Assembly: GCA_003505715.1 (NCBI GenBank)
Contig: DNXU01000080.1
Coordinates: 16,399 to 32,120, forward strand
Direction: 5' to 3'
DNA: 15,722 bases
Source: Cyanobacteria bacterium UBA8803
Lineage (GTDB): Bacteria > Cyanobacteriota > Cyanobacteriia > Cyanobacteriales > Coleofasciculaceae
This document shows positions 6,697-14,322 of the stretch, in pieces. Every line of letters begins with the position of its first letter. The first letter of the stretch is position 1. The translations under genes were made by a program, and so were the position numbers. The notes under the pieces were generated by a model. It did no database searches, had not been told where the DNA came from, and saw only the letters and a list, made by a program, of their open reading frames with translations.

Positions 6697-8136
6697 TCAT
6701 AGAAACCGAGACAGGAGTAGATAAATCAGGCGAAACAGGGCAGTGACAGCGATCGCTCCAGCTCCGGCTAACACCGATAGAGCGAGGACAGACGGCACAG
6801 GGAAGCCAGCGCGTAAGCCTTGGAAGAAGACGACTAAACTAAGGCTGATGCCCGCGATAATTAAAAAATCGAATTTCTCGATAATACGACGGAACTGAGC
6901 AAAAATCATCCCTCCCATAATCATGCCCCACAATCCCATGCTAATTCCTGGGACAGGCAGTAAGCTACCGAGAGCAATAAATAGCAACGCCCCTTCAAAT
7001 CCTGTAAAGGCTGCCCCAGCTAAAATTTCCAACACGGAAAAGGCAAACCGTTTGGGTGGCGCTGGTATTGGGGGAGGATTGGGCGTGTGAATGGGGGATA
7101 CTGGTGTTGGTTGTTGGGTGGGAGGATGGGGCGTGTGAGAGGTATTTGGTGGTTGAGTAACTGGTGGTGGAGGGGTGGGTTGTAGTGCGAGGGCGTCCAG
7201 CACCTCTTGAGCAGATTGAAACCGTTGATTGGGCGCTGGCAGAAGCATCCGGTCTAACACATCTGCCAGGATGTTGCTAACTCGGGCATAACTTCTCCAA
7301 TTCCAGCTATTGTTGTAGGAGTCATATAAATCCTCTGGTTTTTGACCCGTTAGCAACACAATGGCCGTCACAGCTAAGGCATACAAGTCGGTTGAGGGAT
7401 AAACTTGTGCCCCCGCCATCTGTTCTGGCGGTGCAAATCCCATGGAATAAATACCTGTTGACCTCCCGCCTGGTGTGCCTGCGGCTCCTGTAGTGACCTG
7501 TTTAACAGCACCGAAATCTAAAAGATATAAACGCCCGTTGCGGTGGCGCATGATGTTAGAAGGTTTAATATCCCGATGAATAGTGCCATTCTCATGGACA
7601 AATTTGAGAACCTGAAGGATTTCCCGGAGTACCTCTAGGATTGAGGCTTCCGAGAATTTTCCTTTAGTTTGCAGTTCCTCTTCTAAGTTCTGTCCATCAA
7701 TGAATTCTTGTACCAGGTAAAAAAACTGCTCTTCCTTACCTACTTGGTAAGGGCTAGCGACGCTCAAGGGGAAAAACGCATATAGGTCGGGAATTTGGGG
7801 ATGAGCGCTACCGAGTTGTTCTAAAACTTCCGCCTCCCGCTCAAATAAATTTTGGGCAATGGTGAGCTGTTGAGGGTTCAAGTCCCCAGCAGGTTGAAAC
7901 TGCTTCACTACACAATGGCGCATCGTGGGCGTGTAGCGATCGCGTGCCAGAAACGCTGCGCCAAAACCGCCTTTGCCCAACAACTTAGACGGCAGGTAAC
8001 GACCGGCTAAAATTAGGGGCATACCACAGGCTGTGCAGTATTTCTGCTGTGCCGTCTGGAGCGTTGCTTTGTTATCCAAATCGGCAAAGAAGTTTTGGGG
8101 ACGGGAGCAACCGGGACGGGTGCAGTGAATTTCCAT
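6697..8136 (-). CDS. Cyanobacterial 4-Cys-prefix serine/threonine protein kinase with C-terminal membrane region
   Basis: This 479-residue Hanks-type kinase begins with a four-cysteine prefix (Cys5, Cys10, Cys34, Cys37), probably a small zinc-binding module seen before the kinase domain in many cyanobacteria. Kinase motifs are complete: glycine loop GKGGFG at 54-59, ATP-binding Lys78, catalytic HRDIKPSN at 187-194 with Asp189, and DFG at 207-209. So it should be active on Ser/Thr of partner proteins. A Pro/Thr-rich linker (about 317-360) leads to about four hydrophobic helices (about 365-479), placing the kinase at the inner membrane with its catalytic part in the cytoplasm. It lies directly upstream of the broken binding-protein gene, which suggests that the binding protein once supplied a periplasmic signal; this is inference. 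The ATG at 8134-8136 is chosen because the cysteine prefix starts right after it; no strong ribosome binding site precedes it. Confidence 0.93.
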   Translation of the reverse strand: MEIHCTRPGCSRPQNFFADLDNKATLQTAQQKYCTACGMPLILAGRYLPSKLLGKGGFGAAFLARDRYTPTMRHCVVKQFQPAGDLNPQQLTIAQNLFEREAEVLEQLGSAHPQIPDLYAFFPLSVASPYQVGKEEQFFYLVQEFIDGQNLEEELQTKGKFSEASILEVLREILQVLKFVHENGTIHRDIKPSNIMRHRNGRLYLLDFGAVKQVTTGAAGTPGGRSTGIYSMGFAPPEQMAGAQVYPSTDLYALAVTAIVLLTGQKPEDLYDSYNNSWNWRSYARVSNILADVLDRMLLPAPNQRFQSAQEVLDALALQPTPPPPVTQPPNTSHTPHPPTQQPTPVSPIHTPNPPPIPAPPKRFAFSVLEILAGAAFTGFEGALLFIALGSLLPVPGISMGLWGMIMGGMIFAQFRRIIEKFDFLIIAGISLSLVVFFQGLRAGFPVPSVLALSVLAGAGAIAVTALFRLIYLLLSRFL

Positions 8137-8482
8137 ATTTCACAGAGCATGGGGATTAAATCAGACAGGAGCGCAGCAACTATGTCTTTTCACAGCGTAG
8201 ACGAAGCACGATGGACGTGAATCGAGTCGCCGTCTAAATAGTAAAATATTGGAAACAGGTCTATTTTATGGCTTCCAATTCTGTAGGAGTGAAACATTCG
8301 GGCGATCAGATCGCACATAAAACCCCAAATGCTCATATCCGAATGCAACACGGGTGCCCTCGCGAGCGGATTGGTCAGGGCGATCGCATATCCTCAAGCC
8401 ATGATGGTGTAACAAATGGTAATTCAAGGAATTGGCAATTTGTCAAGTTTTTTGATGTGATGGGAGTGCGATCGCTCTCAAT
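8137..8482. other. Divergent intergenic region between kinase and toxin
   Basis: No convincing gene is present. It must hold the promoters of the leftward kinase unit and probably of the rightward toxin unit, but I see no clear -35/-10 pairs. HIP1 sites occur at 8380-8387 and 8468-8475. The 73-codon frame at 8268-8489 has no recognisable protein features or ribosome binding site. A sequence related to the TTCGGCTACGCTCAG repeat lies at 8190-8208. Confidence 0.5.
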
Positions 8483-8534
8483 CATCTAATATTAAGAGTA
8501 CTTTCTTCAGCTCTAGTGGGAGAAGCTGGTGATG
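8483..8534 (+). promoter_or_regulatory. Conserved 5' leader of the toxin gene, with strong RBS
   Basis: This is the plus-strand counterpart of the stretch at 5560-5610. It has the same ordered blocks: CATCTAA at 8483, GAGTACTT at 8496-8503 and TGGGAGAAGCTGG at 8517-8529. GGGAG at 8518-8522 is 9 nt before the ATG at 8532. TAATAT at 8487-8492 is a possible -10 box. Shared non-coding sequence upstream of two otherwise different genes suggests common control or recent duplication of the 5' end. Confidence 0.7.
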
Positions 8535-11500
8535 TCAGACCGAGAGTGGCTTGGGAAAAAAATTTCCTCTTTGTCAAGTCCAACGCCCAGCCCCTTGCAG
8601 GCACGCCGTTTAAAAGTCCCGGTACAAGCTCAGTCTGAGTCCCAACAACAGAATCAGCCGTCTGTCCAAGAACAACTTGAAAGAGCATCCCATTTTCATC
8701 CCAACTTCCTGGAACTCCCCGTTCATGCTCCAGGTACGCCACCTCCACCGCCACCAATTCAGCCTAAGTTAGCTTTTAGGGGGTTAACCAATCGGGGACA
8801 GCAGCCAGGTGTGCCAGAAATTAATGAAGTTGGCAGTCAGGATAATTCATCACTAGGACAGGAGCAGACTCTTCAGAGAATATCAACAAACGCACCAGAC
8901 GGGCAAGATGCAGAGGGCAGCAGCCAGCGTCAGGAAGAAATACCGCAGGTGCAAGCAAAAAAGGAGAAAGTACCCCCGTCTGGTTATAATCTGCTAGAGT
9001 TTCCTGTCTACGCCCCAGACACATCACCATCAATTCAAAGACAAGTTCACTTTCCCAGATTAGGGGATAGATGGCAGCAGCCCTCAGTGTCAGAAGTTGA
9101 TCCTGAAACGAACCAAGGGCAACGGCTTCAGCCATTCAGTCGGCTTCAGAGGGTTGAGTATCCTCCCATTACTGAGGGAGAAGCTATTCAGAAGAAGGGG
9201 ATAGCTGATGGAGTTGGGATGATTGCTGCGCCTCCTGTGGAAGAGGTAATTGAGGAAAAGCCGAGAAATGGGCAGGAACTTGAACCTCTTGAAGCTAAAA
9301 CTCTGGCTCAACAAACTACTGAAGTTACCTCGAACAAGGAGCTGCCACTTCCAGTAGAAGCAGGAGCATCCCCATCCCTGGAAGCGAAAAATTTGGGCGA
9401 TCGCTTTAGAGAAGTTTATCCACAGCAGAAAAATACACAATTATCAAATGCCAAGAGTTCATCCCCAAAAAGTGTCTCTCAAATTGCAACGAGTACGTTA
9501 ACTCAGAAAGCACCGACTGACACCTCCCAAGGTGTCAATGAAAATCAGCTAGCTGAAACAGTCACTGAGAAAGACAAAGAACAAAAAGCAGAAGCTCCAG
9601 CTGAAAGCCAAGTCGCCAAAAGCGAAAGTACTGGTAGTAGCGAGTCCCCTCCAACTCAACCTCCAGGTCAGCCAGCCACCAAATCCACAGGCTTTGCAAA
9701 TGGTTTTGGTGGAGTAGCTTCAGGCCAAGCTAGTGCCTCAGTTCCTCAAGAGGCAGTAGCAATTATTGCAGAAGATCCAGCTCAGATTCTGGCACAGTTA
9801 AAAACTACACCACCAACCCAAGCAGTTGCTACCTACGCTCAAGCCCAAGCTGCTTCAACTCAGGCTCTGGAGAAACAAAGGCAAAACCTTCAAAAAACTA
9901 TTCCGGAAATTCCTGCACCTACAGGATTGCCAGCTCAACCAGAAACAGAATCTCAGAAAGCTGCAAAACAAGCCCTTGAGCAAGCCGGAACTACGAAGGA
10001 ACCCTCTGATGTAAAAGCTGGGTTAAACAAATCCAGTGAACCAGGAACAAAGTATGATCCTCAAGTACCAGAAGCACCTCCACCTAAACCTCAGACGGCG
10101 ACACAACTAGCAGGTGGAAACGTTGAAAAAGAGGGAGAATCCGATCCCGCTCTCAGTCAGAGCGCCCAAAATGCCTTGGCAAGCGTGAACCTGGACACTA
10201 GCCAAGTTAGTACTAATGCAGGGGAACGTCCCAACGTTGATTTAGCAGGTGAAGCCGATCCTGCTCAGATCAATGCGGCTCAATCTGAATCTAATCAAGA
10301 GGTGCAAGCGGCAAAGGCTCAAGCGGCTGCTGGCATGAATCAAGACTTTGGCGAGAATAAAATCTACCCAGCAGCGAGTCAGGAAACCCTCAAAGCGAAT
10401 AAAGAACTATCTGCGGTTACTGCTCCAGTAGGGAAGCTAGGAGAAAATCCTGCCCTTCCTGGGGAAGTAGTAGGTAGTTTGAATCAATCCCTAAGCCCAT
10501 TCTTGAGAGAAAAAATTGGTGCGGAACAGGAAAAATATCAAGCGGCTAAAGATAAGTTTGATATAGATTCAGCTAAAGCTAGAACCGAAGCGGATAACGA
10601 AATTACAGGGCTGAACGAAGAAACTAAGCAAAAACAATTAGAGGAACAAAAACAAGCGCAAGCTGAGGTGCAAGGGTTCAAACAGGAATGGGCACATGAG
10701 TTAGATATTGCTGATAAAGACTACCAGGAAAAAGCTGGGAAGGCTACCCAAGAACAGCGTGAGAAAATTGGTCAGGAGAAAAGTAAAGGTGAGAAAGAAG
10801 CTGCTAAGCACCTAGAAGATGCTGAAAAGAAAGCAGAAGAGGAAAAGCAAAAAGCAGACTCAGAAGTAGGCAAGAAAAAAGAAGATGCAGAAAAAGAGTC
10901 GGGTGGTTTTTGGGGTTGGGTAAAATCGAAAGCCAAAGCCTTAATTGATGGACTAAAATCAGCCGTTAATTTTATTTATGATAATTTAAGGAAGGCAGTC
11001 AAAGCTATTTTCGAGGCAGCAAAGAAACTGGCACTCGCTGCAATAGATTTAGCTCGTCAGGCAATTGTTGGGTTAATTAAAGGTTTTGGGGAGATTCTCA
11101 AAGGATTGGTGAAAGTCGTTTTTGCCGCTTTCCCAGGAATTGCCAAGAAGATTACGGACAAAATTGACCAGGCAGTTAATAAGGCAACGAAGGCAGTAAA
11201 TGCAGCGGCAGATTTGTTAAAAAAAGGTGTTAGTGCCATTCTAGATTTCCTGGCAAATACCTTGGATACGTTATTGAAACTTGTCCAAGATATTTATAAC
11301 GGCATTTTCACGGTAATTGGGATGTTAATTAACGGTGAATTTGCTGCATTGCTCAAACGGATTGGTAATCTAATTGAAGCCGCGAAAGCTGCACCGCCTC
11401 AATTTGAAACGGCAGGATATGAAGAACTCTTAGGAGGCAATCTCGATCAACCTTTATCACCCGCAGAACTCGCTCAAGCTGGGGTGACTCCTCCAGGTGC

Positions 11501-13121
11501 AGGGGGTGGTAGTACACCGCAAATGGGTGAAGCTAGTGAATTGCCATCCCCACCTTGGACAGAAAAAAATGTTGGGGTTGATGCTGTTGAAAATAATATG
11601 GAACTTTCACCTGAATTATCTGCGGAATTAATGCAGCAGACGCAGGGTGAAGGGGAGGTAATGCTTGAGCAATCCAATGATGAAAGTCGCTCGATGGAGT
11701 CAATTCTTGCTGAATCGGGTGGTAAAGAGCAAGAAGGAGGAGAACAACTTGAACAACAATATCCCGATGATGGACTCTCGCCAAAACAACGAGCCGAAAT
11801 TAAATGGCAATCGATGAAAGAAGGCATTTCCAAGTGGTGGTCGGAAAATTGGCCTACAGTCATTCTAGGAGCCACAGCAGCAATTGGTGGATTCATTGCG
11901 CTGAATATCGTCACAGGTGGTGCAATTACCGCCGCACTCCCAGCCATTATGGGTGTTGTTGGGCCACTGTTCGCTGGTTTAACCATTCTACAGCTTGCTG
12001 GACACGTTCGCGACTACCTCTCGAAGGGTTGGGAAGGGGATATCCAAGGCGGTGGTAAGAGTTTAGCTAAAGGATTAGCAGCAGGTGCAATTGAACTGAT
12101 TTCTTGGTTAACCTTCAAGGCGGGTGGTGCTGCGCTTAAGGGTGCTAAAGCTTTAGCCAAGGGTGCAAAAACAGTGGCTAAGGGTGGAATAAACCTGGCG
12201 AAAAAGGCGGCTCAGGCAGTTATTAAGGGTGTTAAATATATTATTGAGAAGGGGAAGGTTCTTTTCAAGGGTATTGCTGGTTCTGGGATTGGAAAACAGT
12301 TCAAGAAACTCAAGGATTTGGGTAAGGGACTGTTGGAGCGGATGCGGTTTAAGGCTTTCCGGATTCGGATAGCAAATCGATGGTTCCGACTGGAAGGACT
12401 GATCAACCCTTGGGTTGTTATTGCTCAAGGTCAAGTTACAGAAGTTGTAGAAGGTACAGAAGGTGCCATCAAAGTTTCTGAAGAGCAGCTTCAAGTACTC
12501 AAAAATCTATCTGATGAAGCACGCCAAGTACTTACCAAATTGAAGCAGGAGGAAGTAGATCAGCTGGTTAAATTAATTCAACAATCTCCCAGAGATGCAG
12601 AAGATATTTTAAAACAGTACTCTATTAAAGTCAGAAAAGGGAAGGCCGAGATCTCTGAAAATGTAGGTTCCAAGCTGCAAGATAGCTTAGATAACTTCGA
12701 GCGTGTAAAACAACAGGGTCATCCTTATGGCTTTAATAAACTTGAGGAGTTCACTAATTTTAAACAAGAACTAAAATCAGCAGTAGCTAGATATACTGTA
12801 CCCAGTGATGATATTCGGATTCATGGTAGTGCTGTACATAAACTTACACCAGGAGACTTAGATATTGCTATTGTTGTAGATGAAGCAAAGTTTAAGGAAC
12901 TTGCTCAAAGATTTTTAGTAAATTCTAATCAACCAAAGGTAGCAAACTCAATAAGGGAGGGAATAGAAAAAGGAATCATACCTAGTCGTTGGTTTGCTCC
13001 TCGTAATGGAGCAACAGTTATTCAGTCAGTTTATGGGAAAGCTGGTAGTTTTGAGAAAATACAGGTATCCCTAATTCTTAGGGGAAGCAGTTTTGACATA
13101 GGTCCTTACCTTCCATTATAG
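8532..13121 (+). CDS. Modular eCIS-type polymorphic toxin with C-terminal nucleotidyltransferase domain
   Basis: This 1529-residue protein starts at ATG 8532, matching its paralogue's MS.RE start, rather than at GTG 8529. Residues 1-80 are the leader shared with the gene at 2425-5562; a second, partial copy lies at 151-190. A long Pro/Gln/Ala-rich linker follows. Residues 657-788 are coiled coil, and 790-960 are amphipathic and hydrophobic helices beginning at FWGWVK. Residues 1082-1300 are a pre-toxin region with a hydrophobic hairpin ending near NPWVV. From memory these parts recur in DUF4157-bearing eCIS toxins, but no HExxH motif is present here. The last 140 residues form a DNA polymerase beta-type nucleotidyltransferase: PYGF at 1398-1401, GS at 1432-1433 and DLD at 1442-1444, spaced as in GSx(8-13)DxD; Asp1522 might be the third acid. 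The toxin probably transfers nucleotides to an RNA or protein in target cells. Composition becomes AT-richer in the toxin end. The architecture is well supported, the delivery route and target are inferred. Confidence 0.85.
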   Translation: MSDREWLGKKISSLSSPTPSPLQARRLKVPVQAQSESQQQNQPSVQEQLERASHFHPNFLELPVHAPGTPPPPPPIQPKLAFRGLTNRGQQPGVPEINEVGSQDNSSLGQEQTLQRISTNAPDGQDAEGSSQRQEEIPQVQAKKEKVPPSGYNLLEFPVYAPDTSPSIQRQVHFPRLGDRWQQPSVSEVDPETNQGQRLQPFSRLQRVEYPPITEGEAIQKKGIADGVGMIAAPPVEEVIEEKPRNGQELEPLEAKTLAQQTTEVTSNKELPLPVEAGASPSLEAKNLGDRFREVYPQQKNTQLSNAKSSSPKSVSQIATSTLTQKAPTDTSQGVNENQLAETVTEKDKEQKAEAPAESQVAKSESTGSSESPPTQPPGQPATKSTGFANGFGGVASGQASASVPQEAVAIIAEDPAQILAQLKTTPPTQAVATYAQAQAASTQALEKQRQNLQKTIPEIPAPTGLPAQPETESQKAAKQALEQAGTTKEPSDVKAGLNKSSEPGTKYDPQVPEAPPPKPQTATQLAGGNVEKEGESDPALSQSAQNALASVNLDTSQVSTNAGERPNVDLAGEADPAQINAAQSESNQEVQAAKAQAAAGMNQDFGENKIYPAASQETLKANKELSAVTAPVGKLGENPALPGEVVGSLNQSLSPFLREKIGAEQEKYQAAKDKFDIDSAKARTEADNEITGLNEETKQKQLEEQKQAQAEVQGFKQEWAHELDIADKDYQEKAGKATQEQREKIGQEKSKGEKEAAKHLEDAEKKAEEEKQKADSEVGKKKEDAEKESGGFWGWVKSKAKALIDGLKSAVNFIYDNLRKAVKAIFEAAKKLALAAIDLARQAIVGLIKGFGEILKGLVKVVFAAFPGIAKKITDKIDQAVNKATKAVNAAADLLKKGVSAILDFLANTLDTLLKLVQDIYNGIFTVIGMLINGEFAALLKRIGNLIEAAKAAPPQFETAGYEELLGGNLDQPLSPAELAQAGVTPPGAGGGSTPQMGEASELPSPPWTEKNVGVDAVENNMELSPELSAELMQQTQGEGEVMLEQSNDESRSMESILAESGGKEQEGGEQLEQQYPDDGLSPKQRAEIKWQSMKEGISKWWSENWPTVILGATAAIGGFIALNIVTGGAITAALPAIMGVVGPLFAGLTILQLAGHVRDYLSKGWEGDIQGGGKSLAKGLAAGAIELISWLTFKAGGAALKGAKALAKGAKTVAKGGINLAKKAAQAVIKGVKYIIEKGKVLFKGIAGSGIGKQFKKLKDLGKGLLERMRFKAFRIRIANRWFRLEGLINPWVVIAQGQVTEVVEGTEGAIKVSEEQLQVLKNLSDEARQVLTKLKQEEVDQLVKLIQQSPRDAEDILKQYSIKVRKGKAEISENVGSKLQDSLDNFERVKQQGHPYGFNKLEEFTNFKQELKSAVARYTVPSDDIRIHGSAVHKLTPGDLDIAIVVDEAKFKELAQRFLVNSNQPKVANSIREGIEKGIIPSRWFAPRNGATVIQSVYGKAGSFEKIQVSLILRGSSFDIGPYLPL
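8700..9101 (+). repeat. Internal duplication of the leader motif in the toxin
   Basis: Residues about 57-100 and 151-190 share the pattern N.LE.PV.AP.T.P...IQ, then F..L..R.QQP.V.E, with about 50 residues between the copies. The duplication is within the coding sequence and in frame. The copies differ enough to be old or selected to diverge. Confidence 0.75.
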
Positions 13122-13158
13122 TGCCAATATCTAAAGATAAATTTGAAAGACATCAACT

Positions 13159-13653
13159 ATGACTAATATAAAGTATTTTGAGTCTCAAGTATTCAGTGAA
13201 TCAGAAAAAATATCATATTCAGAAGCTTTAAATAGAAGCTGGTATGTCGCCTGCCATTATAGCGATAACATCCCAGACTTTGCCGAAGTAATAGGACATG
13301 GTAAAGTGGATAGAGTTGTTTATTATAATCGCCAATGGAAAGATGAAGCTTTGTTGAAAAAACACCTTTCCCAATACAAAAACTGTCCTTTTGAAGTGGT
13401 TACACCTGCAAAAGAAATCGACGGCAAGTCTGTTCGGGAAATTTATTACTGTAACAGTGCTGGTGAACTTCAAGCAATTACTGAGGAATATCTTAATTTT
13501 TCGGGCGATATTCTGATGGAAGTCCGAATGGACTCAAATAGAAACCTTTACGAAACAATAGAATATGAATATGACGCATCAGGTGAACTCAGTATAGTCC
13601 GAGAGTGTGCCCCAGATGGAACTGTGATCTTAGAAGATGAGTACAATGATTGA
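13159..13653 (+). CDS. Small acidic hypothetical protein, candidate immunity protein to the toxin
   Basis: This 164-residue protein is not a family I recognise with certainty. It starts 37 nt after the toxin stop, the usual place for the immunity gene of a polymorphic toxin. It has no signal peptide or membrane segment, so it should act in the cytoplasm, where a nucleotidyltransferase toxin would need to be blocked. It is predicted to be rich in beta strands. Its C-terminal part has short repeats of the form Y.YDASGEL and PDGTV, faintly like YD/RHS strands, and it is notably acidic near the end. The DNA is AT-rich (about 33% GC in the hand-counted line at 13201-13260), like the toxin's C-terminal domain, which fits the two moving together. 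The upstream AAAG-type ribosome binding site is weak. Immunity is an inference from position only. Confidence 0.72.
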   Translation: MTNIKYFESQVFSESEKISYSEALNRSWYVACHYSDNIPDFAEVIGHGKVDRVVYYNRQWKDEALLKKHLSQYKNCPFEVVTPAKEIDGKSVREIYYCNSAGELQAITEEYLNFSGDILMEVRMDSNRNLYETIEYEYDASGELSIVRECAPDGTVILEDEYND

Positions 13654-13692
13654 TTTAGTATTAATCACAATAATTAGGAGCGCACGAACTGT

Positions 13693-14256
13693 ATGTCGAA
13701 GAGGCTCCCCGAATTCTACATTGCCACTGACATTGAAGCAGATGGTCCAATTCCGGGACCATATAGTATGATTTCATTGGGTATGGCGGTCGTAAGCAAG
13801 CCAGAGCTTTGCTTCTATACTGAACTGCGACCTATCTCTGACAAATTTATTCCTGAAGCCCTCGCCGTTTCAGGTCTTGATCGGGAGCGTTTGCTCCAAG
13901 AAGCACCTACTCCTGAAGAAGCAATGACTGCCGCTGCACGCTGGATAAATGACCTGCGAAAATTTGGTCGTCCTGTATTTCTGGCAGCACCAGCAGTGTG
14001 GGATGGAATGTTTATTCATTGGTATTTCATGAATTTTACAGGGAAGAGTCCGTTTGGCCAGACTGGATCGGGAATTGATCTGCGGAGCTACTGGATGGGA
14101 ATGCACGGATGTGAATGGGTAGAAACTCGTAAGGGGAAGATCAAGTACGAACTTGGAATTAATGAGTTGCCCCACACTCACCACGCAGGAGAAGATGCTA
14201 TCGAGTTAGCAACCGTCTTTGAAGCAGTTCTGAAGAAAAACTACAGGATGGACTGA
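13693..14256 (+). CDS. DEDDh 3'-5' exonuclease (RNase T / DnaQ-like fold)
   Basis: This 187-residue protein has the motifs of the DEDDh exonuclease superfamily in order: Asp13 and Glu15 in the first motif (TDIEADGP), Asp104 in WDGMF for the second, and His164 and Asp168 in HHAGEDA for the third. All five catalytic positions are present, so it should be an active two-metal 3'-5' exonuclease on RNA or DNA. The length is that of a stand-alone exonuclease domain with no extra modules. It starts 39 nt after the candidate immunity gene, with TAGGAG (13675-13680) 12 nt before its ATG, so it is probably in the same transcript. Given its place behind a nucleotidyltransferase toxin it could be a housekeeping enzyme, a further antitoxin that removes added nucleotides, or a DNA-degrading effector. 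I cannot choose from sequence alone. The substrate is unknown. Confidence 0.87.
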   Translation: MSKRLPEFYIATDIEADGPIPGPYSMISLGMAVVSKPELCFYTELRPISDKFIPEALAVSGLDRERLLQEAPTPEEAMTAAARWINDLRKFGRPVFLAAPAVWDGMFIHWYFMNFTGKSPFGQTGSGIDLRSYWMGMHGCEWVETRKGKIKYELGINELPHTHHAGEDAIELATVFEAVLKKNYRMD

Positions 14257-14322
14257 GTAGTACATCCCTGTTCACTTTCTCCACTACTTTGGGTTTAACC
14301 ACTTTCTTTCTTTAGTGGCACA

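Noticed and set aside
8268..8489. A 73-codon open frame in the divergent intergenic region
   Set aside because: It has no ribosome binding site and no recognisable domain, its composition is like non-coding DNA, and its end overlaps the conserved toxin leader.
8529..8531. GTG as start of the toxin
   Set aside because: The next codon is ATG with better spacing to GGGAG, and the paralogous leader aligns from that ATG.
8532..13121. Phage tail tape-measure protein
   Set aside because: The long coiled and hydrophobic regions look similar, but there are no phage genes nearby, and the leader, pre-toxin region and enzymatic C-terminus fit a toxin better.
13159..13653. RHS or YD-repeat protein fragment
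   Set aside because: Only two weak strand-like repeats are present, and the frame is complete with its own start and stop.
14258..14320. Hairpin terminator between exonuclease and YbjN-like genes
   Set aside because: The inverted pieces (GTAGT/ACTAC and CCACT/AGTGG) are only 5 bp with long loops and no following T run.
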